Source of the DNA: Brevibacillus formosus
GTDB taxonomy: Bacteria; Bacillota; Bacilli; Brevibacillales; Brevibacillaceae
Assembly (NCBI RefSeq): GCF_003013405.1
Contig: NZ_PXZL01000009.1
Span: 62,001 to 126,000, forward strand
Direction of reading: 5' to 3'
Length of the DNA: 64,000 bases
Part shown: piece after piece, positions 34,340 through 43,960 of the stretch
How positions within the stretch are numbered: position 1 is the first letter of the stretch
Layout of the letters: every line of letters starts with the position of its first letter
The notes under the pieces: model-generated
The model's database searches: none
Told to the model about the DNA's origin: nothing
Seen by the model: only the letters and a program-made list of their open reading frames with translations
Program-made: the position numbers and the translations under genes

Positions 34340-35419
34340 ATGAATAGTTGGGTAAAGGTACTGAAAGAGCTGACAGAGGCTTCGGGAGTTCCCGGACATG
34401 AACAGGAAGTACGAGAATTAATGCACACGTACTTGGAACCGCTTACAGAAGAGGTGTTCACAGATAATCTAGGAAGCATAATCGGGCGAAAAACAGGCCT
34501 GGCCAATGGACCCAAGATTATGATGATGGGCCATATGGATGAGGTGGGGTTCATGGTAACGCGTGTCATGAAGGGCGGATTCATCGCCTTCCAGCCTCTT
34601 GGTGGCTGGTGGTCGCAGGTGATGCTGGCACAGCGTGTGAACATTAAAACACGCAAAGGAGATATTGTCGGCGTACTCGGGTCAAAACCGCCGCATCTGC
34701 TGTCTTCGGAAGAACGCAAGAAAGTGGTTGAAATCGAGCGGATGTACATCGATATCGGAGCATCCAGCGAAGAACAGGCAAAGGAGCTGGGAATTCGCCC
34801 AGGTGATTCGATTGTGCCAATCTGCCCTTTTACGGTGATGGCGAATGACAAGATGTATATGGCAAAAGCGCTCGATAATCGCGGCGGTTGCCTGACAGCC
34901 ATTGAAGTACTGAAACAGTTGCAAGAAACGGAACACCCCAACATCGTATTCAGCGGCGCCACTGCACAGGAGGAAGTGGGATGCCGCGGCGCATTCACGA
35001 GCACGCATTTGGTGGAGCCGGATATATTCATTGCATTGGAGACGGGGATAACGTTTGACACGCCGGGAAGCACCGACTCTCCCAATTTGCCTGATATCAA
35101 GTGCGGAGGCGGACCTACGATTGGTCTGTTTGACGGCTCGCTCGTACCCAATCCGAAATTGCGGGATCTGTTATTTGATACGGCTGAAGAGGAGGGCATC
35201 CCGTATCAATATGCTGCTATTTCAGGTGCAGGTACGGATGCAGGAGCTGCTCATATGGTTGGCAAAGGGGCTCCAGCTATCGTCATTGCAATCCCTGCGC
35301 GTTACATTCACAGTCACGCTTCGATTCTCCATCATGATGATGTGGAAAATACGGTGAAATTGCTGACGGCTCTCGTCAAAAAGCTGGATCAAAAAACGGT
35401 TGATTGGCTTAGAACATAA
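34340..35419 (+). CDS. M42-family metallo-aminopeptidase
   Basis: A 359-residue tetrahedral-type aminopeptidase (PepA/FrvX/TET family) of the cytoplasm. Metal ligands and catalytic residues appear in the expected order: MGHMDEVGFM (His), ALDNRGGC (Asp), TAQEEVGCRGA (two Glu), the later acidic ligand region ALETGITFD, and the last His in YIHSHASIL. ATG 34340 follows GGAGAGGAAG; upstream frame extension to 34244 overlaps the ligase. It lies 25 bases after the CoA ligase and before the binding protein, so it probably trims the imported peptide. Confidence 0.92.
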   Translation: MNSWVKVLKELTEASGVPGHEQEVRELMHTYLEPLTEEVFTDNLGSIIGRKTGLANGPKIMMMGHMDEVGFMVTRVMKGGFIAFQPLGGWWSQVMLAQRVNIKTRKGDIVGVLGSKPPHLLSSEERKKVVEIERMYIDIGASSEEQAKELGIRPGDSIVPICPFTVMANDKMYMAKALDNRGGCLTAIEVLKQLQETEHPNIVFSGATAQEEVGCRGAFTSTHLVEPDIFIALETGITFDTPGSTDSPNLPDIKCGGGPTIGLFDGSLVPNPKLRDLLFDTAEEEGIPYQYAAISGAGTDAGAAHMVGKGAPAIVIAIPARYIHSHASILHHDDVENTVKLLTALVKKLDQKTVDWLRT

Positions 35420-35449
35420 AAATCCCAAACAAGGGGAGTGGAGTCATTC

Positions 35450-37093
35450 ATGGGGATAAGAAAGCGAGGCCCCTTTCCGATTGTTAGCATTGTCCTTTCC
35501 TGTTTCGTACTGCTGGCAATCGTGTCCGGATGCGATGCGCCTGCAACGAAACCAGGTACTGATGAAGGAAAAAAAGATGTCAATATAGCCAATCAAAAGG
35601 GCGGAACAGTCACCGTTGCGATCAGCAGTGAACCAGATACACTGGATGTCCACAAATCGACAGCGTTAAGCACGGAGGGGGTCGCGCTCAATTTAGGGGC
35701 AGCTCTCCTTTACAGAGATCCCCAAACAAATGAGGTCAAGCCCCATCTGGCTGAATCGTACTCCATTTCCGATGATGGGAAGACATGGACATTTCGCATT
35801 CGCAAAGGCGTTACCTTTCATGATGGGACACTGCTTACTGCACAGGCGTACAAGCGAACGTTTGAGCGGGCCATGTCTCCGGAAATCGCTCCGAAAGGCG
35901 TAGGGATGGTTCTGGGCATCATCAAATCGATCAAAACTACAGATGATCGGACGCTTATTTTGGAGTTGAATGAACCGTCTGCCACGCTTCTCACCTATTT
36001 CACTTCCGCTAGCTGGATGCAGCCGCTTTCAGTGGACGCGGTGCAAAAGTCTGGGGGTCAATACGGAAGGAATCCGGTTGGTGTCGGTCCGTGGAAGATG
36101 GAGAGCTGGAAATCAGGAGACTCTATTACGCTGATTCAAAACGATGCGTATCGCTGGGCTACGCCCTTCTTTAAAAATCAAGGACCGCCGAGGCCGGACA
36201 AATTAGTTCTGAAATTGATTCGAAATCCGCAAACGGCTGTCGCTGCTTTGGAAAGCGGAACCATCGACATCGCTGATCTGCCTGCGAAAGACGCGAAGAA
36301 ATTCAAGAACAATAATCGCTTTACCGTCCTTGAGCAGATAAAGCGCGGTTTGGGGCTGTTTGTCGAGCTGAACTTGAAAAACGAGATTTTACAAGATAAA
36401 AACGTTCGCAAAGCGTTACAGATGGCAGTGAAGAAAGAGGCTATCGTGCAATCGCATCTGCAAGGGGAAGGTATTGTTGCAGATGGTCCGCTGCCAGCAA
36501 ATTTGTTCGGATACGACCAGTCCATTGCCCAATATGCATACAAATACAACCCCGAGGAAGCGATGAAGCTCCTGGAAGAAGCCGGATGGAAACTGAATGC
36601 GCAAGGGATAAGGGAGAAAGCAGGAAAACCGCTTCATCTCGAATTGTTGAGTATGGAAGCATGGTCTCAACCTGCCCAATTGATGCAAGGAATGTTCAAA
36701 GCGATTGGGGTAGACGTGAAAATCATTACTCTGGAAGGCAGCGCAGTCGACCAGTTAACTGCTGCCGGCACATTTGACTTGGCGCTGGATGGATATGTCG
36801 CTGATGACCCTGATATCTTGTTTCCGTTCATGCATTCAAGTCAGATCGGTGGGATGAATCGTTCAGCCATCCATGACAAAACGATCGATTCCTTGCTGGA
36901 AAAGGGACAGGTGACGATGAAGAGCGACGATAGAGCGAAAATCTATGAAGATCTTCAGAAGCGCGTTGTGGAGGAGGCGTTTTGGATTCCCATTTACACG
37001 GAAAAACGGTTCGTCGTGGTAAACAACCGTGTTCAGGGACTGATGCTTGATCCATCCGGACTGAAATTGTATCAGGACGTGTGGGTTAAGTAA
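35450..37093 (+). CDS. Peptide-binding lipoprotein (SBP_bac_5) of the 38-42 kb transporter
   Basis: A 547-residue extracellular solute-binding lipoprotein with a hydrophobic N-terminus and lipobox IVSGC (Cys near 28). It shares SEPDTLDVHK, DGKTWTFRIRKGVTFHDG and PVGVGPWKMESW with its paralogue at 18128-19744. Start ATG 35450 has AAGGGGAG about 12 bases upstream. Its two permeases and two ATPases are encoded further on (38470-42315) in the same direction, after an intervening serine hydrolase, so this is the dedicated receptor of that transporter. Confidence 0.92.
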   Translation: MGIRKRGPFPIVSIVLSCFVLLAIVSGCDAPATKPGTDEGKKDVNIANQKGGTVTVAISSEPDTLDVHKSTALSTEGVALNLGAALLYRDPQTNEVKPHLAESYSISDDGKTWTFRIRKGVTFHDGTLLTAQAYKRTFERAMSPEIAPKGVGMVLGIIKSIKTTDDRTLILELNEPSATLLTYFTSASWMQPLSVDAVQKSGGQYGRNPVGVGPWKMESWKSGDSITLIQNDAYRWATPFFKNQGPPRPDKLVLKLIRNPQTAVAALESGTIDIADLPAKDAKKFKNNNRFTVLEQIKRGLGLFVELNLKNEILQDKNVRKALQMAVKKEAIVQSHLQGEGIVADGPLPANLFGYDQSIAQYAYKYNPEEAMKLLEEAGWKLNAQGIREKAGKPLHLELLSMEAWSQPAQLMQGMFKAIGVDVKIITLEGSAVDQLTAAGTFDLALDGYVADDPDILFPFMHSSQIGGMNRSAIHDKTIDSLLEKGQVTMKSDDRAKIYEDLQKRVVEEAFWIPIYTEKRFVVVNNRVQGLMLDPSGLKLYQDVWVK

Positions 37094-37121
37094 GGAAACA
37101 AAAAAACGAGGAGAACATGTC

Positions 37122-38423
37122 ATGAACAATCAGGAATGGATTGTGAGTTATGAGGAGTTTGTCCGAGAAACAATGTTGGGAAGCAAGGTGCCTGGAGCTG
37201 CAATTGGAGTGGCCAAACACGGACAGCTCGTTTATGCCAAAGGCTTCGGCTATCGAGATGTCGAGCAAGGTCAGGTAGTTACAGTTGATACTTTGTTCGG
37301 AATCGCTTCGATTACGAAATCGTTCACCGCTATTGCGATCATGCAGCTACAGGAAGCCGGAAAACTGACGGTTGCCGATCCTGTTTCCCGTTATTTGCCA
37401 GAGTTTCATGTAAAAACGGGAAGTAAAACGGAAGCAATCACCATTCACAACTTTCTAACCCATTCCTCAGGTTTGCCGCCATTATCTTGCGCCGATGAAG
37501 CACTCAAGCGTGGGATGAACACCTATGAGGAATTGATGACCTATATGGCACAACTGGATTTTCCTTTATTGGGTGTACCAGGTACGGAGTTCAGTTATTC
37601 CAATGATGGCTATACGCTACTGGGAGCAATTGTTGAGCGGGCTAGCGGCAAGCCATATTCGACTTATGTGAAGGAGCATATTCTCCAACCAGCGGGAATG
37701 AAGCATAGTTGCTTTTCTTTGGTGGAGTGGCACGGGTACGAGGATAGAACACCGCTATTTGAGACACCGCCGTTTCAATCCTCCGGCGGATTAAAATCAA
37801 CGCTCACCGACATGATGAGATACACCGAGCTGTTTCGAACAAAAGGTTTGATTGGCAAGGAACGAATTCTTCGCGCGGAAAGTGTGCAGCAGATGACCAC
37901 CCCTTATTTCCGATGTGAACATAACCAATATTACGGGTATGGTGTAGCGATTACACCCAATTTCTACGGTGCTGTGATGCTGGGCCATAGCGGTAGAGAG
38001 AAAGGGATCCAAGCCTGCATGAGCATCATCCCCGAGAACGGATTGGCTGCCGTGGTGCTCACCAATCTCAGCGGTTCGCCGGCTGCCGCATTGGCACATG
38101 GCACGTTTCACTGCATCGAAAATCGTCCGGCGAAATCAACGCATGTCACGTATAAGGAATATGACCTTCCAACAGATCGTCTGCTTGAATATGCGGGCGA
38201 GTACGGCTCAATGGAAGGAATTCATCTTCAGGTAAGCGTGGATGCAGGCACGTTGATCGTAACGGTCGATCATTCGGACTCATTCTCTTTAAAAGCGATC
38301 GACGAAGACGTTTTTCTCGCGAACGTTGACGGGTCGGATCAAACCGTACGCTTTATACGAGACGGAAATCAAACGGTAATTCGTATGATGGGCTCCTATC
38401 GCCAAATTCCCAAGCGAGTTTAG
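37122..38423 (+). CDS. Serine hydrolase, beta-lactamase/D-aminopeptidase family
   Basis: A 433-residue paralogue of the hydrolase at 19772-21208: same MNNQEW-like start, SITK nucleophile (Ser63, Lys66), FSYSNDGYTLLGA, then LGHSGREKG in place of the usual HSGG, followed by a C-terminal beta domain. The change of the third motif from HSGG to HSGR is notable, because the glycine after it helps shape the oxyanion hole. No signal peptide is seen, so it should act after import. It sits between the binding protein (28 bases before) and the permeases, and probably opens the imported substrate. Confidence 0.9.
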   Translation: MNNQEWIVSYEEFVRETMLGSKVPGAAIGVAKHGQLVYAKGFGYRDVEQGQVVTVDTLFGIASITKSFTAIAIMQLQEAGKLTVADPVSRYLPEFHVKTGSKTEAITIHNFLTHSSGLPPLSCADEALKRGMNTYEELMTYMAQLDFPLLGVPGTEFSYSNDGYTLLGAIVERASGKPYSTYVKEHILQPAGMKHSCFSLVEWHGYEDRTPLFETPPFQSSGGLKSTLTDMMRYTELFRTKGLIGKERILRAESVQQMTTPYFRCEHNQYYGYGVAITPNFYGAVMLGHSGREKGIQACMSIIPENGLAAVVLTNLSGSPAAALAHGTFHCIENRPAKSTHVTYKEYDLPTDRLLEYAGEYGSMEGIHLQVSVDAGTLIVTVDHSDSFSLKAIDEDVFLANVDGSDQTVRFIRDGNQTVIRMMGSYRQIPKRV

Positions 38424-38469
38424 CCGTAAGCAATGAATACGCATCCTGAAAGAGAGGAGGGAACGAATC

Positions 38470-39408
38470 ATGAAACAGTATTTGTTGAATCGGATGCTAT
38501 CAGGAGTGATTGTCCTCCTCGGCATTTCCATCTTTTCGTTTGCGCTCGTTCATTTTATTCCTGGAGATCCGGTACGGATCATGTTAGGGGAAAAGGCTAC
38601 AAAAGCACAAGTGGAACAGTTACGTGAACAAATGGGGCTAAATCACCCCCTTCCTCAGCAGTACCTGACCTACATGGAAAAAGTCATCCAAGGGGATTTC
38701 GGGACTTCCTTACAAACGGAAAGGCCTGTCATCGCGGAAATATTGGAACGGTTTCCGGCAACGGCCAAGCTAGCCTTCGCTGGGATTGGCATCGCGGTCG
38801 TGATTGGCTTAACGATGGGAATTATCGCTGCGAAATACAAGAATACGCTCTTGGACTTTATGCTGATGGCGGCAGCTTCGATCGGATTATCACTCCCGAG
38901 CTTCTGGCTGGGGTTAATCGTAATCATGTTATTTTCCGTGCAATTAGGCTGGTTTCCAATCGCGGGTGGTACGGGATGGAAGGATCTTGTTTTGCCTGCT
39001 TGTACCTTGGGCGTCTTGTCTTCCGCGATGATCAGCCGACTGACGCGTTCAGGTATGGTCGAAGTGCTTTCCCATGATTACATTCGAACGGCACGGGCCA
39101 AGGGCTTGAGGGAGACGATCATCCTATTCCGGCACGCCCTGTGCAATGTCATGATTCCTGTTGTTACGGTGGTAGGCTTGCAAATCGCGACTCTGCTGGG
39201 CGGTGCGGTTATCATCGAGCAAGTGTTCAACTGGCCTGGGATCGGCACATTGGCTATCCGTGCGATTTCAGCCCGTGATTTTCCGATGATTCAGGGCATT
39301 GTGCTGCTTATGGGCTTCGTCTACGTCGTGGTAAATATGATGGTCGACCTGCTCTATGGTTTGATTGATCCGCGTGTCGACCTTATTGCGGAAAAGGAGG
39401 GGCGGTAA
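38470..39408 (+). CDS. Peptide ABC transporter permease (DppB type)
   Basis: A 312-residue permease with six membrane segments, an N-terminal FIPGDPVRIMLGEKA motif and a cytoplasmic EAA loop (YIRTARAKGLRETIILFRHAL). ATG 38470 follows GAGAGGAGGG. It is paralogous to the permease of the riboswitch operon but shares its operon with the catabolic genes, so it is a second, distinct peptide importer. Confidence 0.93.
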   Translation: MKQYLLNRMLSGVIVLLGISIFSFALVHFIPGDPVRIMLGEKATKAQVEQLREQMGLNHPLPQQYLTYMEKVIQGDFGTSLQTERPVIAEILERFPATAKLAFAGIGIAVVIGLTMGIIAAKYKNTLLDFMLMAAASIGLSLPSFWLGLIVIMLFSVQLGWFPIAGGTGWKDLVLPACTLGVLSSAMISRLTRSGMVEVLSHDYIRTARAKGLRETIILFRHALCNVMIPVVTVVGLQIATLLGGAVIIEQVFNWPGIGTLAIRAISARDFPMIQGIVLLMGFVYVVVNMMVDLLYGLIDPRVDLIAEKEGR

Positions 39409-39409
39409 C

Positions 39410-40303
39410 TTGAATGAGGTGAGCAAAACCGCCGTACATGGAGCGACACATGCCAAATCCCCAATTTTTCCCGAGTTTGCATTTTGGGGGAAAATCAAGA
39501 AACAACGAGCAGCAAAACTAAGCTTGGTGGTGCTTTTACTCATTTCTGCGATTGGAATCGTCGGGCCTTGGATCGCTCCTTATGACCCTACTGAAAGTAA
39601 CTACGATGCCTTTTTGCAAGGCCCGTCTGCCAAGCATGTTCTCGGAACGGATGCGATCGGCCGCGATTTGCTTTCCCGTATTTTATACGGAACACGCGTT
39701 ACGCTTGTGGTTGCTGTCATGGCAGTCGGCATCACAGTAGCGGCAGGAACGATGATTGGTGTCATCAGTGCATATGTGGGAGGATTTATTGATCACCTGC
39801 TCATGCGGATTATGGATATTTTGCTCGCCTTGCCTGGGATCATTTTGGCCTTGGCCATTGTCGCGGCTCTTGGACCGAGTCAAACCAATGCGATGATCGC
39901 AATCGGTATTTCTTCGATTCCGAGCTTTGCGCGTCTGACCAGAGCAGCGACGCTCGTCATCATGTCGTCTGGATATGTGGAGGCCAGCAGATCGATCGGG
40001 ACGCCGAGCTGGTGGATCATTCTTTTTCAGGTGCTCCCCAATATTACGAATGTATTGTTCGTTTACATGACACTGTTCGTCGGGGGAGCGATTCTCGATA
40101 CGGCTGCATTGGGCTTTATCGGCTTGGGCGCACAGCCACCGACTCCCGAATGGGGGACCATGCTCAATGAAGGAAAAGATTATTTGTCCGATGCCTGGTG
40201 GCTTGCGACATACCCGGGATTGGCCATCACGATCGTCGTGTTGGCAGTAAACCGGTTGGGAGATGCCTTGCGTGATATTTTTGATCCTCGTACGCAAAAG
40301 TAA
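39410..40303 (+). CDS. Peptide ABC transporter permease (DppC type)
   Basis: A 297-residue permease with the GTDAIGRDLLSRILYGTR motif of DppC proteins and an EAA loop (YVEASRSIGTPSWWIILFQVLP). The TTG start at 39410 is set seven bases after AAAGGAGGGG, which lies inside the end of the previous gene, and is one base after the previous stop. Coupling between the two permeases is therefore likely. Confidence 0.92.
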   Translation: MNEVSKTAVHGATHAKSPIFPEFAFWGKIKKQRAAKLSLVVLLLISAIGIVGPWIAPYDPTESNYDAFLQGPSAKHVLGTDAIGRDLLSRILYGTRVTLVVAVMAVGITVAAGTMIGVISAYVGGFIDHLLMRIMDILLALPGIILALAIVAALGPSQTNAMIAIGISSIPSFARLTRAATLVIMSSGYVEASRSIGTPSWWIILFQVLPNITNVLFVYMTLFVGGAILDTAALGFIGLGAQPPTPEWGTMLNEGKDYLSDAWWLATYPGLAITIVVLAVNRLGDALRDIFDPRTQK

Positions 40304-40339
40304 AAGGCCAATAAGAGGATTGGAGAGGGGGTTCCCTAT

Positions 40340-41335
40340 ATGGACAATGTATTGGAAGTGACAGGGCTGACAACCCGGTTCTCGAAGGAGTCGGGTACGA
40401 TTACGGTTGTAGATCAGCTTGATTTGCATGTAAAAAAAGGGGAGACACTCGGAATTGTCGGAGAGTCGGGGTGCGGCAAGAGCGTCACTTCGCTCTCGCT
40501 CATGCGACTGTTGGACAATAATGCCGCTTTGACTGGAAGCATTCGATTGAACGGGAAAGAAGTGCTTGCGCTGAGTGAAGCCGAGATGCGCAGTCTCAGA
40601 GGCAAGGAAATGGCGATGATTTTTCAGGAACCGATGCATTCGTTAAATCCGGTGTTGACGATCGGCCGACAAATCAGTGAGGTACTTCACGAGCATGAGG
40701 GTAAAAGCAAAGCGGCGGTTAAGCAACGGGTACTGGATTTGCTTACTGTGGTGGGCATTTCCCGAGCCGAAGAGATTTACAGGGATTATCCGCACCGTTT
40801 GTCAGGCGGAATGAGGCAGCGGGTGATGATTGCCATGGCGATCGCATGCAATCCGTCATTACTGATCGCTGATGAACCGACGACCGCATTGGACGTGACC
40901 ATTCAAGCGCAAATCTTGAATCTGATCAAAAAAATCAGAAGGGATATCGGCATGTCAGTGATCATGATTACGCATGATCTAGGAGTGGTCGCTGAAATGT
41001 GCGACCGCGTCATGGTAATGTATGCGGGACAAGCGATTGAAACAGCGGACGTACGGTCGTTGCTGCGCAATCCGAAGCACCCGTACACCGTGGGCTTGCT
41101 CCAATCGACGCCAAGGCAACGCGCAAAGAGACTCCACAGCATAAAAGGCAGTGTGCCGACACCGGAAAACAAACCCAATGGGTGCCGGTTTGCCCCGCGA
41201 TGCGATAGAGTGATGGAGATATGTTGGGAGCGGAATCCTGTGCTCCGCCCAGTGGATCAGTATTCTTCTTGTCGATGCTGGTTATTTACCCAAGACAAGG
41301 GTCATGAACAGGAAAGCTCGGTGGTAGGTGGATGA
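40340..41335 (+). CDS. Peptide ABC transporter ATPase (DppD type)
   Basis: A 331-residue nucleotide-binding subunit: Walker A GESGCGKS near 40, signature [15 protein letters not shown], Walker [18 protein letters not shown] switch and the C-terminal oligopeptide extension with FAPRCDR. GGAGAGGG precedes the start. Its stop overlaps the next ATPase start by four bases. Confidence 0.94.
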   Translation: MDNVLEVTGLTTRFSKESGTITVVDQLDLHVKKGETLGIVGESGCGKSVTSLSLMRLLDNNAALTGSIRLNGKEVLALSEAEMRSLRGKEMAMIFQEPMHSLNPVLTIGRQISEVLHEHEGKSKAAVKQRVLDLLTVVGISRAEEIYRDYPHRLSGGMRQRVMIAMAIACNPSLLIADEPTTALDVTIQAQILNLIKKIRRDIGMSVIMITHDLGVVAEMCDRVMVMYAGQAIETADVRSLLRNPKHPYTVGLLQSTPRQRAKRLHSIKGSVPTPENKPNGCRFAPRCDRVMEICWERNPVLRPVDQYSSCRCWLFTQDKGHEQESSVVGG

Positions 41336-42315
41336 CGACTCCAATCTTGGAAGTGAAAGGGCTGCGAAAGCTGTTTCGCTTGAAAAAAGGGTGGTTTCAA
41401 CAACCGCATTATGTTCATGCTCTAAACGGGATTGATGTGAGCGTCTATGAAGGAGAAACGCTGGGGATTGTCGGGGAGTCAGGCTGCGGAAAGTCTACAC
41501 TGGGAAAATGTATTCTGCGTTTGCTGGAGCCGGTCCAAGGTGAAATTCGTTTCCAAGGTAACGAAATAGGAAAAATGAACAAAAATGAAATGCGTGCAGT
41601 AAGGCGAAATATGCAAATGGTTTTTCAAAATGCATTTGAAACGTTGAACCCGAAATTAACGATCGGGCACATCTTGACGGAACCGCTGATTTCGCACGGT
41701 ATTCCCCGAGAGCAGCGACAAGCGCTGCTGGAAGAAACGATTGAGATTGTCGGCATGAGCAAGCAGCATCTCTCTCGCTATCCTCACGAATTTTCCGGAG
41801 GGCAAAGACAACGAATTGGCATCGCCCGCGCCCTGATTCTTCGGCCAAAGCTGATTATCGCAGATGAGCCTGTCTCCGCACTAGATGTGTCGATTCAATC
41901 GCAAATCCTTAATTTGCTGCAGGATTTGCAAGAACAATTTTCCTTGACCTATATCTTCATTTCGCATGATTTGAGCGTAGTTGAGCACATTGCCGATAAA
42001 GTGGCGGTCATGTATTTAGGTGAAATCATCGAGTATGCTGAGAAAGAGAAGCTGTTTGGACGACCGCTGCATCCCTATACACAAGCATTGCTTTCAGCCA
42101 AACCTGTTACCGATCCGGATGATACACGAGAGCAAATTGTGTTGTCGGGAGATCTCCCGTCTCCGTCTAATCCGCCGGTGGGATGTAAATTTCATCCACG
42201 CTGCCGTTCCAGCATGGAAATATGCAAAGTCGAATTGCCAAAGCTGTGTGAAATAGAAGGGCAAAAGGTCGCTTGTCATCTCTACCAATCATATCCCGCA
42301 ATCGATCCTTCTTAG
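41332..42315 (+). CDS. Peptide ABC transporter ATPase (DppF type)
   Basis: A 327-residue ATPase with Walker [10 protein letters not shown], signature FSGGQRQRIGIARAL, Walker B LIIADEPVSALDVS, HDLS switch and C-terminal GCKFHPRC. It begins at ATG 41332 inside the ATGA overlap with the preceding ATPase. It completes the importer encoded by this operon. Confidence 0.94.
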   Translation: MTTPILEVKGLRKLFRLKKGWFQQPHYVHALNGIDVSVYEGETLGIVGESGCGKSTLGKCILRLLEPVQGEIRFQGNEIGKMNKNEMRAVRRNMQMVFQNAFETLNPKLTIGHILTEPLISHGIPREQRQALLEETIEIVGMSKQHLSRYPHEFSGGQRQRIGIARALILRPKLIIADEPVSALDVSIQSQILNLLQDLQEQFSLTYIFISHDLSVVEHIADKVAVMYLGEIIEYAEKEKLFGRPLHPYTQALLSAKPVTDPDDTREQIVLSGDLPSPSNPPVGCKFHPRCRSSMEICKVELPKLCEIEGQKVACHLYQSYPAIDPS

Positions 42316-42397
42316 AGCAAGATGACAGATCTCCAGTCCATCCTGTGGAGCAGTCGTTTGGATGAAAACACGGTACATCGGAAAAAGGAGGATCGAA

Positions 42398-43252
42398 ATG
42401 TTTGATCTTGGAATCCCGTTTAAAAAAATGAATGGCTGTGGCAACGACTTTATTGTGGTAGACAATCGCGATGGCCTGTTGAACGAGGTTGCGCTTTCAG
42501 CCTTTGTCCAAAATGTATGCAGGCGAGGCACTTCAATCGGTGCGGATGGGTTCATGCTGCTGGAGAACTCAAGCATCGCCGATTTTAAGATGAGGTATTT
42601 TAACGCAGATGGCAGTGAAGGAGAAATGTGCGGCAATGGTGCAAGGTGCATGTCGCGCTTTGCTTATCACATCGGAGCAGCCAAGACGAAGATGAGCTTC
42701 GAAACGATGGCTGGCATCTATCAGGCAGAGCTCAATCAGAACGGCGTGAAGGTCAAGTTCCCCGACGTTCAATTGCAAGCACTGGAGCTAAATCAACCAT
42801 ATGAATGGGACGGACCGAGCGGCGTCTACCACTATGGTGTTGTCGGAGTTCCCCACACGGTCTGGTTTGTCGAAAATGTTTTCGCGATAGCGGACGACCA
42901 GCTTAGAGATTGGGGACGAATGGTCAGAAATGATTTACAGCGGTTTCCCAATGGTACTAATGTAAATTTTGTGGAACGGATTGATCGGCAAACGCTTAGC
43001 ATCAGAACCTATGAGCGCGGAGTAGAGGCAGAAACCTACGCGTGCGGTTCCGGATCGACTGCTGCTGCAATCATTGCTGGTATTTTAGGACATGTAGACA
43101 CTTCTGTGAACCTGCTTACTCGAGGGGGACCACTTAAAATTTCTTACCATCTCTCAGATTATGCTGCCGATTCCGTTTATTTGGAAGGCAACTCAAAGCT
43201 GGTAGCAGAAGGACATTTATTGCCCGATGCATGGAGCACGATGATGAAATAG
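42398..43252 (+). CDS. DapF-like cofactor-independent amino-acid epimerase
   Basis: A 284-residue member of the diaminopimelate epimerase fold. The two catalytic cysteines are Cys78 in GEMCGNGARC and Cys216 in YACGSGSTAAA. The usual DapF ending ERGxGETLACGTG is altered here to ERGVEAETYACGSGS. The substrate may therefore differ from meso-DAP, as in CntK-type histidine racemases. ATG 42398 has AAAAGGAGG upstream. As the last gene of a peptide uptake-catabolism operon, it may convert a D- or DAP residue released from the imported peptide rather than serve lysine synthesis. Confidence 0.88.
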   Translation: MFDLGIPFKKMNGCGNDFIVVDNRDGLLNEVALSAFVQNVCRRGTSIGADGFMLLENSSIADFKMRYFNADGSEGEMCGNGARCMSRFAYHIGAAKTKMSFETMAGIYQAELNQNGVKVKFPDVQLQALELNQPYEWDGPSGVYHYGVVGVPHTVWFVENVFAIADDQLRDWGRMVRNDLQRFPNGTNVNFVERIDRQTLSIRTYERGVEAETYACGSGSTAAAIIAGILGHVDTSVNLLTRGGPLKISYHLSDYAADSVYLEGNSKLVAEGHLLPDAWSTMMK

Positions 43253-43261
43253 CCTCACGTC

Positions 43262-43314
43262 ATAAAACAGCTCACTCATTGGTATCTACCGCCAATGAAG
43301 TGAGCTGTTTTTAT
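43262..43314 (+). terminator. Terminator of the TetR-led operon
   Basis: AAAACAGCTCACT pairs with AGTGAGCTGTTTTT across a loop that itself has CATTGG/CCAATG symmetry. This marks the end of the roughly 13-kb run of genes. Confidence 0.9.
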
Positions 43315-43389
43315 ACTGCGAATAAGACACAAGGTGACATATTTACAGGTCTAAAATGGGTGGTAGATCAACGAAAGGAGTAACCACTC

Positions 43390-43944
43390 ATGACACGAAG
43401 AATCATATTAGATTTAGCCGTTACTTTAGATGGGTTTATTGAAGGGAAGAATGGAGAAGTTGATTGGTGCATAATGGACTCAGAGATGGGGTTTGTTCAT
43501 TTCTTACATCAAATTGACACGATTCTATATGGAAGAAAAAGTTATGATTTATGGGGACAATTTACGCCGGAAAATGAACATACGCATAATGAAAAGGAGA
43601 TTTGGTCATTGGTTCATAGTAAAGAAAAATATGTGTTTTCCAAGACACAAAAAGGGACTGATAATAAAGCAATATTCATCAACGATAATATTATTGAAGA
43701 AGTGAACCTACTAAAGAATAAGCCTGGGAAAGACATCTGGCTATATGGTGGAGCAAGTCTTATTACAACATTTATCAATTTAGAGCTTGTAGATGAATTT
43801 CGCTTATCTGTTCACCCTGTTATTTTGGGAGAAGGAAAACCGTTGTTTATGGATATAAAACAGAGGTTGAATGTAAAATTGGTGAATACAAGAACGTTCT
43901 CCTCTGGCGTTGTGCAACTCATCTATCATTTGAACGGGAAGTAA
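43390..43944 (+). CDS. RibD C-terminal/dihydrofolate-reductase-like protein
   Basis: A 184-residue NADPH-binding reductase-fold protein. RRIILDLAVTLDGFIEG at the start, a mid-protein LYGRKSYDLWG, and the GKDIWLYGGASLITTFI and VHPVILGEGKPLF elements define the YwjB/YyaP-like RibD_C group. These stand-alone proteins are not riboflavin enzymes and their substrates are mostly unknown. AAAGGAG precedes ATG 43390. Monocistronic, and a little more AT-rich than its upstream neighbours. Confidence 0.88.
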   Translation: MTRRIILDLAVTLDGFIEGKNGEVDWCIMDSEMGFVHFLHQIDTILYGRKSYDLWGQFTPENEHTHNEKEIWSLVHSKEKYVFSKTQKGTDNKAIFINDNIIEEVNLLKNKPGKDIWLYGGASLITTFINLELVDEFRLSVHPVILGEGKPLFMDIKQRLNVKLVNTRTFSSGVVQLIYHLNGK

Positions 43945-43960
43945 TATATTTCAATCAAAC

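Noticed and set aside
35450-43252. Staphylopine-type metallophore (Cnt) system, because of a Dpp-like importer plus a DapF-fold racemase
   Set aside because: No nicotianamine-synthase-like CntL or opine dehydrogenase CntM gene is present, and the operon instead carries peptidases and CoA enzymes.
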